Assembly (NCBI GenBank): GCA_963850995.1
Contig: CAWKNQ010000004.1
Span: 558,001 to 622,000 of the forward strand
DNA: 64,000 nt
Source: Gaiellasilicea sp963850995
GTDB taxonomy: Bacteria > Actinomycetota > Thermoleophilia > Gaiellales > Gaiellaceae
Reading direction: 5' to 3'
Under the pieces are notes generated by a model, which was not told where the DNA came from, made no database searches, and was given only the letters and a program-made list of their open reading frames with translations. Shown here one piece after another: positions 16,226 through 23,557 of this stretch. A program made the translations under genes and the position numbers. Each line of letters starts with the position of its first letter. Within the stretch, counting starts at the first letter, position 1.

Positions 16226-16386
16226 AGCTCAATTCAAAATGAGCCTTGTGTCGCCGGGCCGCCCGGGCGGCACGATCGCGGCGTCCTCAGTCGCCCCGAT
16301 AGCACCACTATCGGGGCTCCCTGCGTCCTTGCGCTCGCACCACCCGGAGCACCCCGGCGACGAAGCTCATTCTGAATCGAGCTCTA
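16223..16386. repeat. Nested inverted-repeat element, copy 1
   Basis: The whole gap between two convergent genes is one nested fold. The outer 22-nt arms are 16223-16244 and 16365-16386, two mismatches when paired, and include both flanking stop codons. The next stem pairs GTCGCCGGG (16250-16258) with CCCGGCGAC (16353-16361). The core hairpin pairs GCCCCGATAG (16293-16302) with CTATCGGGGC (16308-16317). The core is bracketed by GCGTCCTCAGTCGC (16281-16294) and GCTCCCTGCGTCCTTGC (16316-16332), both repeated exactly in the element at 27607-27752 around a different hairpin. This is an interspersed structured repeat, possibly also a bidirectional terminator. Confidence 0.7.
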
Positions 16387-17286
16387 GAGAATCGTCTTGC
16401 CGAGCGCGCTCGCGACCAGCTCGACAGCGAGCGAGGCGGTCGCGTTCTCGCGGTCGAGGATCGGGTTCACCTCGACCACCTCGAGCGAGGTGAGCAGGCC
16501 CGACTCGGCCACGAGCTCGAGCGCGAGGTGCGCCTCGCGGTAGGAGAGCCCGCCGCGCACAGGGGTGCCGACGCCGGGGGCGACCTCGGGATCGAGTGCG
16601 TCCATGTCGAACGAGACGTGCACGAAGCCCGGGCCGGCGATGTGCGTCAGCGACTCCCGAATCGCTCGCTCGATCCCGATCCGGTCGATGTCGCTCATCG
16701 TGTACGCCCTGATCCCGAGCTCGCGGATCTTCCCGCGCTCACGCGTGTCGAGCTCGCGCAGCCCGACGAGGGCGACGCGCTTCGGCTCGACGGCCGGCAG
16801 TGTCCAGGCGTCGCTCGCGAAGCGCCCGTTCGCAAGCCCAACCGCCGCAGCCAGCGGCATCCCGTGCACGTTCCCGCTCGGCGAGGTCTCGGGTGTGTTC
16901 AGGTCGCCGTGCGCGTCGAGCCAGAGCACGCCGCCCAATCCGCGCGCATGGGCCAGCCCGCCGAGCGTGCCGAGCGCGACCGAGTGGTCGCCGCCGAGCA
17001 CGAGCGGCAGCGCACCTTGCTCCAGCGCTTCTCCGACGAGGCGTGCGACCTGCTCTGCCGCCGCCTTGATCTCGGGGAGGTAGCGGGCGCTCTCGTCGGT
17101 GTCCTCCGTCGCCTCGAGGACGGCGGTCTCGACGTCGCCCCAGTCGAGGCACTCGTAGCCGATCCCCCGCAGCCGCTCGTGCAGGCCCGCGTACCGGATC
17201 GCCGACGGCCCCATGTCGACGCCGCGCCGGCCGGCCCCGAGGTCGAGCGCCGCCCCGATGATCGCGACCTGCTTGGCTCGGTCCAC
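16384..17286 (-). CDS. rocF: Arginase (ureohydrolase family)
   Basis: The 300-residue protein is a manganese ureohydrolase. Its N-terminus GAALDLGAGRRGVDMGPSAI is the arginase-specific glycine-rich stretch, and the metal ligands are visible as GGDHS (His101), DAHGDLN (Asp124, His126, Asp128) and SFDMDALDP (Asp227, Asp229). Arginase converts L-arginine to ornithine and urea in the cytoplasm. Agmatinase is less likely given the N-terminal motif. GTG 17286 lies 8 nt after a TAGCCT hexamer. It is monocistronic, with the nested repeat element at its 3' end and tRNA-Phe upstream on the same strand. Confidence 0.9.
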   Translation of the reverse strand: MDRAKQVAIIGAALDLGAGRRGVDMGPSAIRYAGLHERLRGIGYECLDWGDVETAVLEATEDTDESARYLPEIKAAAEQVARLVGEALEQGALPLVLGGDHSVALGTLGGLAHARGLGGVLWLDAHGDLNTPETSPSGNVHGMPLAAAVGLANGRFASDAWTLPAVEPKRVALVGLRELDTRERGKIRELGIRAYTMSDIDRIGIERAIRESLTHIAGPGFVHVSFDMDALDPEVAPGVGTPVRGGLSYREAHLALELVAESGLLTSLEVVEVNPILDRENATASLAVELVASALGKTIL

Positions 17287-17294
17287 GACGCCGA

Positions 17295-17300
17295 AGGCTA
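17295..17300 (-). promoter_or_regulatory. Leaderless -10 element of the arginase gene
   Basis: On the minus strand TAGCCT is followed by 8 nt and GTG 17286. Confidence 0.4.
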
Positions 17301-17320
17301 CTTACCGCGCAGGGTGGCAA

Positions 17321-17393
17321 TGGCGAGGGCCGGACTTGAACCGGCGACACCACGGTTTTCAGCCGTGTGCTCTACCAACTGAGCTACCTCGCC
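17321..17393 (-). tRNA. tRNA-Phe (GAA)
   Basis: On the minus strand a 73-nt cloverleaf is complete. The acceptor GGCGAGG pairs with CCTCGCC, the D-arm is GCTCAGTTGGTAGAGC, the anticodon loop CTGAAAA carries GAA, and the T-arm contains GGTTCAAGTCC. The discriminator is A and CCA is not encoded. It sits in the gap between arginase and a divergent enzyme gene. Confidence 0.97.
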
Positions 17394-17428
17394 TGGGCGA
17401 CCACCAGTGTAGCCCGGTCGGCGTTGCG

Positions 17429-17434
17429 TAGATT
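17429..17434 (+). promoter_or_regulatory. Leaderless -10 element
   Basis: TAGATT is followed by 6 nt and GTG 17441, the same arrangement as at 11599. Confidence 0.5.
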
Positions 17435-17440
17435 GCGTGG

Positions 17441-18235
17441 GTGGCCGACGATCGACGCGACCGCTTCCGCGCCTTGCACGAGCGTGACGAGATCTTCGTC
17501 ATGCCCAATCCCTGGGACATCGGCTCCGCGAAATTGCTCGCGTCGCTGGGGTTCGAGGCACTCGCGACGACGAGCGCGGGATTCGCGTGGTCACTCGGAA
17601 AGCTCGATATGCGCGTGACGCGCGACGAGCTCGTCGCTCACGTCGGAGCGCTTGCGGCAGCGACGCCGCTGCCGCTGAACGTCGACAGCGAGCGCTGCTT
17701 CCCCGACGACCCTGGCGGCGTTGCGGAGACGGTGCGGCTCCTGGCCGACGCCGGGGCGGCCGGCTGCTCGATCGAGGACTTCAACCCGGCGACCGGTGAG
17801 ATCGAGACGCTGGAGCTCGCTGCAGAGCGTGTGTCGGTCGCCGCCAGGGCCGGGGAGCTCGTGCTCACGGCGCGCGCGGAGAACCACCTCCACGGGGTCG
17901 ACGACCTCGACGACACGATCGCCCGCCTGCGGGCGTACCGGGACGCCGGCGCGGACGCCGTCTATGCACCGGGGTTGCGCGACCTCGAGCAGATCCGAAC
18001 CGTCGTCGAGGCGGTGGATGCTCCGGTCAACGTGCTCGCTCTCCCGGGCGGGCCGAGCGTGCCCGAGCTCGCCTCGGTGGGTGTTCGCCGTGTCTCCACC
18101 GGCAGCCTGCTGGCGGGCTCGGCGTACGGCGCGCTGCTCGCCGGGGCGGGCGAGCTGCTCGGCGAGGGCACGTCGAACTACGCGGAGACCGGCGCCTCGC
18201 GGGACGCGCTCAGGGCCGCATTCGAGGGCGGTTAG
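17441..18235 (+). CDS. Isocitrate lyase/PEP mutase family enzyme
   Basis: The 264-residue protein matches the short isocitrate lyase/phosphoenolpyruvate mutase superfamily. It has FVMPNPWDIGSAKLLASLGF, LPLNVDSERCF, GCSIEDFNPATGEIETLE and VLTARAENHLHG. Members cleave or form C-C or P-C bonds in 2-hydroxy or 2-oxo acids (oxaloacetate decarboxylase, 2-methylisocitrate lyase, PEP mutase). The usual lyase catalytic Cys motif (KKCGH) is absent, so oxaloacetate decarboxylase-like or an unknown lyase is more likely than true isocitrate lyase. GTG 17441 is supported by a leaderless -10. fumC follows after 11 nt. Confidence 0.85.
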   Translation: MADDRRDRFRALHERDEIFVMPNPWDIGSAKLLASLGFEALATTSAGFAWSLGKLDMRVTRDELVAHVGALAAATPLPLNVDSERCFPDDPGGVAETVRLLADAGAAGCSIEDFNPATGEIETLELAAERVSVAARAGELVLTARAENHLHGVDDLDDTIARLRAYRDAGADAVYAPGLRDLEQIRTVVEAVDAPVNVLALPGGPSVPELASVGVRRVSTGSLLAGSAYGALLAGAGELLGEGTSNYAETGASRDALRAAFEGG

Positions 18236-18238
18236 ACT
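18233..18238 (+). promoter_or_regulatory. Possible leaderless -10 element of fumC
   Basis: TAGACT overlaps the stop codon of the preceding gene and lies 8 nt before ATG 18247. fumC could therefore have its own transcript besides read-through. Confidence 0.35.
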
Positions 18239-18246
18239 CCGCCGCG

Positions 18247-19578
18247 ATGAGCACGGAGACGACGCCGGAGCTGTGGGGCATGGAGACGCGCAAGGCGGTC
18301 GCAAACTTCCCCGTCTCGGGCGAGCCGATCCCGGTTCCGGTCGCCCGCTGGCTCGGCAGGATCAAGGCCGCGGCAGCTCGCGCGAACGCTGAGCTCGGGC
18401 TGCTCGACGCCGAAAAGGCGGAGCGGATTGCGGCCGCCGGCGACGCGATCGCGAACGGCGAGCACGACGACCAGTTCCCGATCGACGTCTTCCAGACCGG
18501 CTCCGGCACGAGCTCCAATACGAACGCGAACGAGGTGATCGCGGCACTTGCCGGGGAGGACGTCCACGCGAACGACGACGTCAACATGGGGCAAAGCTCC
18601 AACGACGTCTTCCCGTCCGCCGTCCATCTCGCCGCGCTGGGCGAGATCGAGCAGGACCTGTTGCCCGCGCTGGAGCTGCTCGCCGCGTCGCTCGAGGCGA
18701 AGGCGACGGCGTTCGACGACGTCGTCAAGTCGGGCCGCACGCACCTGATGGACGCCGTCCCCATGACGCTCGGACAGGAGTTCGGCGGCTATGCGGCGCA
18801 GGTTCGCCAGGGGATCGAACGGGTGGAGGGTTGCCGCAAGCGGCTCGGCCGGATCCCGCTCGGCGGGACCGCAGTCGGCACGGGCTTGAACACACATCCG
18901 GAGTTCGCCGCGAAGGTGCGCGAGCTCCTCGCCGCCGACACCGGCCTCGAGATCTCGCCCCCCGCGGACCCGTTCGAGGCGCAGGCCGCCCGCGACGGGC
19001 TCGTCGAGGCCTCCGGCGCGCTCAAGGTCGTCGCCGTCAGCCTGACCAAGGTTGCGAACGACCTGCGGCTGATGGGCTCCGGCCCTCGCGCCGGGCTCTC
19101 GGAGCTCTTCCTGCCGGAGTTACAGAAGGGCAGCTCGATCATGCCCGGCAAGGTGAACCCCGTCATCCCGGAAGTCGTGACGCAGGTCGCCGCGCAGGTG
19201 ATCGGGAACGACCAGGCGATCACGGTCGGCGGTCTCCAGGGCCACTTCGAGCTCAACGTCTTCGTTCCGATGATGGCCCGCAACCTGCTCGGCTCGATCA
19301 AGCTGCTTGCCTCCGCCGCGAGGCTCCTGGCGGAGAAGTGCGTCGACGGGATCGAGGCGAACCGGGAGCAGAACGAGCGCTACGCGGAGCTGACGCTCTC
19401 GGCGGCGACTGCTCTCAATCCCCACATCGGCTACGACAAGGCCACCGAGATCGTGAAGAAGGCGGCCGCATCGGGGCGCTCGCTGCGCGAGGTCGCCCGC
19501 GAGGAGGGCGTGGACGACGCCATCCTCGACGAGGCGCTCGACTACCGCCGGATGGCGAAGCCGCACGCCTCGGGGTAG
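18247..19578 (+). CDS. fumC: Class II fumarate hydratase
   Basis: The 443-residue protein is a fumarase/aspartase-superfamily enzyme of FumC type, a cytoplasmic homotetramer catalysing reversible hydration of fumarate to L-malate in the TCA cycle. Hallmarks are TGSGTSSNTNANEV, GQSSNDVFPS, SGRTHLMDAVPMTLGQE and the signature GSSIMPGKVNPVIPE containing the catalytic Ser loop. Length is close to the typical 460. It follows the lyase-family gene by 11 nt and needs no iron-sulfur cluster. Aspartase is an alternative within the superfamily but the substrate motifs favour fumarase. Confidence 0.93.
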   Translation: MSTETTPELWGMETRKAVANFPVSGEPIPVPVARWLGRIKAAAARANAELGLLDAEKAERIAAAGDAIANGEHDDQFPIDVFQTGSGTSSNTNANEVIAALAGEDVHANDDVNMGQSSNDVFPSAVHLAALGEIEQDLLPALELLAASLEAKATAFDDVVKSGRTHLMDAVPMTLGQEFGGYAAQVRQGIERVEGCRKRLGRIPLGGTAVGTGLNTHPEFAAKVRELLAADTGLEISPPADPFEAQAARDGLVEASGALKVVAVSLTKVANDLRLMGSGPRAGLSELFLPELQKGSSIMPGKVNPVIPEVVTQVAAQVIGNDQAITVGGLQGHFELNVFVPMMARNLLGSIKLLASAARLLAEKCVDGIEANREQNERYAELTLSAATALNPHIGYDKATEIVKKAAASGRSLREVAREEGVDDAILDEALDYRRMAKPHASG

Positions 19579-19645
19579 ACGTTCCACTAAACCTGCGCTA
19601 CGCTCGCAAACTTCTTTTGCAATTCACGGATGGGGAGGGGAACGC

Positions 19646-20497
19646 ATGCTGAAGCGCCTCGCGCTGCTCGCGGCCATGGCCGCAGCACTCGTGAGCTTCA
19701 CCGGCTCGGCCGGTGCGATCACGGGGAACTTTACGGACGACTTCGTCCACGACAACGTGGGCCTGCTCGTCTTCTACACACCGAACACGCCTCCGGGCGA
19801 GGATCCGTTCAGCCACCGCTGCTCGGGCACGTTGATCTCGCCGACCGTGATGGTGACGGCCGGCCACTGCACGGACGGCGTCGATTCGGGTCGCGTCTAC
19901 TTCCAGCAGTCGGCCGCGCCGAACTACGACCCGAACGCGTTCGGCGGCCGTGGCGGCGACCCGACCACGGGCTATCCCTACGAGAACGGGATCACGTTCA
20001 GCCGCGCCGACGACTACGGCTTCGACAACTTCGCCGACTACCCGGAGACGCGTGACGTCGGCGTCGTCATCCTCGACCGGCCGGTGACGCCGGCGAACGG
20101 CTTCGGGATCCTGCCGCAGGTCGGCGCGATCGACGCCTACGCTGCCCGCCCCAAGAAGGACGCGCGCTTCACGGTCAGCGGCTACGGGATCTCGGACGTG
20201 AAGCCCGTCGTCGTCTCCTTCCGCGAGCGGTTGATGGCCGAGTCGTATCTCGTCAACAACGAGGCGCCGGTCACCGAGTTCAACTTGAAGACGACTGCCA
20301 ACGCCTCACAGGGCAAGGGTGGGACGTGCAGCGGCGACTCGGGCGGCCCGGTGTTCTTCAAGGGCACCAACGTGATCGCGGCCGTGACCTCGTTCGGGAT
20401 GAACGCGATCTGCACGGGGCACGACTTCTCGTACCGGCTCGACCGCGCGCCCGTGTTGGCGTGGATCAACGACCCGAACCGGGTCGACCAGGGCTAA
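19646..20497 (+). CDS. Secreted trypsin-like serine protease
   Basis: The 283-residue protein has a Sec signal (LKRLALLAAMAAALVSFTG, cleavage near Ala24) and a chymotrypsin-fold domain. The catalytic triad is His74 in MVTAGHC, Asp137 in ETRDVGVVIL and Ser232 in TCSGDSGGPVF. Cysteines next to His and Ser would form family disulfides. No prodomain is evident. ATG 19646 has an SD (GGGGAGGGG). A hairpin at 20522-20547 follows its stop. It is a single gene with no protease inhibitor nearby; its substrate is unknown. Confidence 0.9.
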   Translation: MLKRLALLAAMAAALVSFTGSAGAITGNFTDDFVHDNVGLLVFYTPNTPPGEDPFSHRCSGTLISPTVMVTAGHCTDGVDSGRVYFQQSAAPNYDPNAFGGRGGDPTTGYPYENGITFSRADDYGFDNFADYPETRDVGVVILDRPVTPANGFGILPQVGAIDAYAARPKKDARFTVSGYGISDVKPVVVSFRERLMAESYLVNNEAPVTEFNLKTTANASQGKGGTCSGDSGGPVFFKGTNVIAAVTSFGMNAICTGHDFSYRLDRAPVLAWINDPNRVDQG

Positions 20498-20915
20498 GTC
20501 CTGTCGGCTTGACCGGATGGGGCGAGGGCTCCTTTGCGGGCCCTCGCTCCGTCTGCCTGGCCGGCTTCGACGGTGGAGCCGGCTTCGGCTCGCACTCGGG
20601 ACGCGCCTTCAAGGTCACGCGGCTGCCGCGGCTGCCGATCGCGCGCACCGTCAGGTTCGTGCAGCTCGTGATCCGGACGTTGAAGCGGGCGACGAAGGTG
20701 CCGTTCTGGCGGGCGATGGGCCCGGCGAAACGTCGGCGGGTCCCGATCGTCACTGTCAACAGGATCCCCTCGCGCGGCCGGAAGCCGCTTCCCTGGACGA
20801 CGAGCGGCGCCACCGAGCCGAGCTTCAGCGCGGCAGGGCGCGGCTTCGCTCCCCAAGCGGGCAGCGCAAGAGCGAGCATCGTGATGACGAGACCAACGGC
20901 AGGTGCTGCGCGCAT
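20466..20915 (-). CDS. Secreted small protein with Ig/IPT-like domain
   Basis: The 149-residue protein starts with a signal peptide (MRAAPAVGLVITMLALALPA, cleavage after AWG-A) and has a beta-rich core: LKLGSVAPLVVQGSGFRPRE, ILLTVTIG and RFNVRITSCTNLTVRAIGSRG. This resembles an IPT/Ig-like extracellular domain, with one Cys pair. The tail is Pro/Lys-rich and disordered. ATG 20915 has a strong SD (GGAGG, 5 nt spacing). Its last 32 nt overlap the 3' end of the convergent protease gene. Function is unknown; a cell-surface or secreted role is inferred. Confidence 0.7.
   Translation of the reverse strand: MRAAPAVGLVITMLALALPAWGAKPRPAALKLGSVAPLVVQGSGFRPREGILLTVTIGTRRRFAGPIARQNGTFVARFNVRITSCTNLTVRAIGSRGSRVTLKARPECEPKPAPPSKPARQTERGPAKEPSPHPVKPTGLSPGRPGSGR
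20522..20547 (+). terminator. Hairpin downstream of the protease gene
   Basis: GCGAGGGC (20522-20529) pairs with GCCCTCGC (20540-20547) around a 10-nt loop, 25 nt after the protease stop. There is no U-tract, and it lies inside the coding region of the convergent small gene. Confidence 0.4.
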
Positions 20916-20989
20916 GCGTCCTCCTACCGAGCATCAAGCCACTCCCGACGTCCTGCCGCGCCCCACAAAAGGGGGGTTTTCAGCAGGAA

Positions 20990-21910
20990 TCAGTAGGAAA
21001 TTGCGCCGCGGCCCGTGGCCGCCGCGTGGCGCTGCTCATCCGCGCGGTAGCTCGAGCGGACGAGCGGGCCGGCGAAAACGGAGCCGAAGCCGAGCGCTTC
21101 GCCCTGCTCGCGGAGCCAGCGGAACTCGTCCGGGTGCACCCAGCGGTCGATGAGGGCGTGCTTCGGGCTTGGCTGCAGGTACTGCCCGATCGTGACGACG
21201 TCCACCCCGTTGGCGCGGAGGTCGCGCATCGTCTCGACGACCTCGTCGTTCGTCTCGCCGAGGCCGACGATGATCCCGGACTTCGTCAGCACGGGGTAAT
21301 CCGCGAGCTCCTTGGCCCGACGGAGCAGCCAGAGCGCCTTGTCGTAGCTGGCCTTCGCGCCCCGCATGCTTCGGTGCAGGCGGCGGACGGTCTCGATGTT
21401 GTGGTTGAAGACCTCGGGCCGCGCGGCGAGGACGGTGCGAAGCGCCTCCTCCTCCACGCCGAGGAAGTCCGGGGTCAGCACCTCGACGCTCGACTCGGGC
21501 AGCTTTGCCTTGATCGCCCGGATCGTGGCCGCGAAGTGGCCGGCGCCCCGGTCGGGGACGTCGTCGCGGTCGACCGACGTGACGACGACGTGCTTGAGCT
21601 GCATCTGAGCCGCCGCCTGGCCGACGCGGAGCGGCTCGAGCGCGTCCGGGGCGGCCTCGGGCTTGCCCGAATGGACGTAGCAGTAGCGGCAGGCGCGGGT
21701 GCACGTGTCGCCGAGGATCTGGAACGTCGCCGTCCCGCGTCCCCAGCACTCGGAGATGTTGGGGCAGCGCGCCTCCTCGCAGACCGTGTGCAACGAGAGG
21801 CCGTGCAGGAGCTTCTTCACGTCGAAGTAGCGCGAGTCGGCGCTCGGCGCGCGCACCTTCATCCACTCCGGCCGGCGCGGCCGCTCGGCGACGGGAAGCG
21901 ACGTCTCCAT
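20990..21910 (-). CDS. lipA: Lipoyl synthase
   Basis: The product from ATG 21910 (METSLPVAERPRRPEWMKVR) is about 306 residues. It is a radical SAM enzyme that inserts two sulfurs into octanoyl chains on lipoyl domains. The auxiliary cluster cysteines are Cys44, Cys49 and Cys55 (CEEARCPNISEC), the radical SAM cysteines are Cys70, Cys74 and Cys77 (CTRACRYC), and the C-terminal RSSYRADE motif supplies the serine ligand. It lies immediately downstream of lipB. A complete lipoyl-dependent dehydrogenase set follows upstream on the same strand, which fits its role. Confidence 0.96.
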   Translation of the reverse strand: METSLPVAERPRRPEWMKVRAPSADSRYFDVKKLLHGLSLHTVCEEARCPNISECWGRGTATFQILGDTCTRACRYCYVHSGKPEAAPDALEPLRVGQAAAQMQLKHVVVTSVDRDDVPDRGAGHFAATIRAIKAKLPESSVEVLTPDFLGVEEEALRTVLAARPEVFNHNIETVRRLHRSMRGAKASYDKALWLLRRAKELADYPVLTKSGIIVGLGETNDEVVETMRDLRANGVDVVTIGQYLQPSPKHALIDRWVHPDEFRWLREQGEALGFGSVFAGPLVRSSYRADEQRHAAATGRGAISY

Positions 21911-21920
21911 CACGCGCACC

Positions 21921-22631
21921 CTAGCGGTGGGCCGCCAGCTGCCCGTGCACCGGCTGTGGCCAGAGACCGTGGCCGGCGTCGGCCGGGAGCTCCTCGAGCT
22001 CGAGCTCGAACACCTCGGCGAGCGCTGCCAGTGCAGGCCCGCGCACCTCGTCGACGGTGACCGGGCGGTCGAGCTCCTTTGCGATCGTCGTGAAGGCCGC
22101 GTCCTCGAGCCCGCACGCCGTGATCCACTGCGTGAACGGGGCCGGGTCGAGGTCGACGTTGAGGGCGTAGCCGTGCGTCGTGATCCATTTGGCGACATGG
22201 ATGCCGATGCTCGCGATCTTCCGCGGCGGGGGAGCCAGCCAGACGCCGGTCAACCCTTCGATCCTCTGCCCTTGTAGTCCAAGCGCTGCAAGCGTTTGGA
22301 CCAGTGCTTCCTCGAGGTCGCGGCAGTAGCGCTTCACGTCCAGGCCGTACCTGTGGAGGTCGAAGATCGGGTAGCAGACGAGCTGCCCCGGGCCGTGGAA
22401 GGTGGACTTGCCGCCGCGATCGGTCTCGACGAGCTCGACCGTCGCGCCCTCCGGGATGTGCAGCTCCGACGCCTCCGTGCGCCGGCCCGTGGTGACGGTG
22501 GGCGGGTGCTCGAGGAGGAGGATCGTGTCGGGGATCGCGCCCTGCGAGACCGCGCCTGCGAGCGACCGCTGCAGCTCCCACGCCTCCGTGTAGGGAACGA
22601 GGCCGAGGTTCATCACGTAGGCGCCCTTCAT
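21921..22631 (-). CDS. lipB: Octanoyl-ACP:protein octanoyltransferase
   Basis: The 236-residue product transfers octanoyl groups from acyl carrier protein to lipoyl domains, the first step of lipoate synthesis. Key features are LLLEHPPTVTTGRR, GGKSTFHGPGQLVCYPI, the catalytic Lys138 in RKIASIGIHVAKW and Cys173 in ITACGLEDA. ATG 22631 overlaps the stop of the upstream gene as ATGA. lipA follows after 10 nt. The frame remains open far upstream of ATG 22631, but that region is antisense or out-of-frame shadow over other genes. Confidence 0.95.
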   Translation of the reverse strand: MKGAYVMNLGLVPYTEAWELQRSLAGAVSQGAIPDTILLLEHPPTVTTGRRTEASELHIPEGATVELVETDRGGKSTFHGPGQLVCYPIFDLHRYGLDVKRYCRDLEEALVQTLAALGLQGQRIEGLTGVWLAPPPRKIASIGIHVAKWITTHGYALNVDLDPAPFTQWITACGLEDAAFTTIAKELDRPVTVDEVRGPALAALAEVFELELEELPADAGHGLWPQPVHGQLAAHR

Positions 22632-23554
22632 GCCGCTCCCAGGGTAATCGTCCCGTTCGCCACGCCGTCGAACAGCTCGAGCCACGCGGGGACGGGGTCG
22701 CCCAGCTCGACCGCCACGGCCCGGTCGTGCGGCGCGAGCACCTCGTTCCAGGAGAGGGCCCGCACCAGCGTCCCGAGCAGGTAGCCGTGCTCGAAGGCGC
22801 TGCGGAGCGCTGCGGGTGGTCCGAACTGCGTGAACGGCTCGAGGTACGCGTCCCGCAGCCGCTCGACCTCGGGCGAGCCCGGCGAGGCGCCGATGCGCTC
22901 TGCTGCGAAGCGGAGCGGCAGGACCGGGCCGACGAACGGGTGGGACACGACCGCTTCCGCCCAGTCGAGAAGCCGAACGTGGCCGTCGCGAATGAAGAGA
23001 TTGCCGTCGTGGGCCTCGGTGTGGACGACCGTGTCCGGGATCATGCGACCAAGCCCGGCAACTGCCTGCCGGACCTGGGCAGCGCGCCGCTCGTGGCCGG
23101 GCAGCTCCGCCGACCGTTGCTCCAGGAGCTCGGGCCGGGCATCGACCGTTCCCAGCGCGATCGCCTCGTCGGCGGCGGGCGCCAGGTCGATCTGCAGCTG
23201 GGCGTACTGCGTGAGCAGCTCCTCCCAGGGCGGTGCCGGCCCGCCCTCGTCGAGCTGTGTACGCAGGCGGCGTCCGGCATCGCGCGTGAGCAGCCGAGGG
23301 CCCTCGAACGCGATCACTTCGGGCAGCAGTTCCGGCCGGCGCCGCGAGAGCGCCGCCGTCAGCGGCGGCTCGAAGGCCAGCGACGGAGGGACCTGCTTGA
23401 ACCACGCCTCGCCGTCGCTCGTCGGCACGCGCGCGACGGCGGACCAGACGCGCGTGAGGACGACCTCGATCTCGCCGGCTCGCGTGACGTGCCGGTCGAT
23501 CCACGACGTCGCCTCTCCGAGCCACTCGGGCTCGTCCCAGGCGAGCTGCGACAC
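22628..23554 (-). CDS. Aminoglycoside phosphotransferase-like kinase-fold protein
   Basis: The 308-residue protein resembles the APH/choline kinase fold. The catalytic loop is VVHTEAHDGNLFIRDGHV followed by LLDWAEAVVSHP, corresponding to the usual HGDLHPGN and IDWE motifs. The usual catalytic Asp of the HxD triad is replaced by Glu (HTE), so activity is uncertain. The N-lobe has a likely ATP lysine (GEAWFKQVPPS). It sits between the E2 gene and lipB with a 3-nt gap and a 4-nt overlap respectively, inside a lipoate/oxoacid dehydrogenase operon, yet no lipoate-related role is known to me for this family. Confidence 0.75.
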   Translation of the reverse strand: MSQLAWDEPEWLGEATSWIDRHVTRAGEIEVVLTRVWSAVARVPTSDGEAWFKQVPPSLAFEPPLTAALSRRRPELLPEVIAFEGPRLLTRDAGRRLRTQLDEGGPAPPWEELLTQYAQLQIDLAPAADEAIALGTVDARPELLEQRSAELPGHERRAAQVRQAVAGLGRMIPDTVVHTEAHDGNLFIRDGHVRLLDWAEAVVSHPFVGPVLPLRFAAERIGASPGSPEVERLRDAYLEPFTQFGPPAALRSAFEHGYLLGTLVRALSWNEVLAPHDRAVAVELGDPVPAWLELFDGVANGTITLGAA

Positions 23555-23557
23555 GGC

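Noticed and set aside
16223..16386. Insertion sequence or CRISPR
   Set aside because: No transposase frame is present and there are no regularly spaced short repeats.
20955..20980. CCCC-ACAAAA-GGGGG-TTTT as a plus-strand terminator
   Set aside because: No plus-strand gene reads into it; the stem is only four to five bases, so it is more likely chance or part of the small gene's promoter region.
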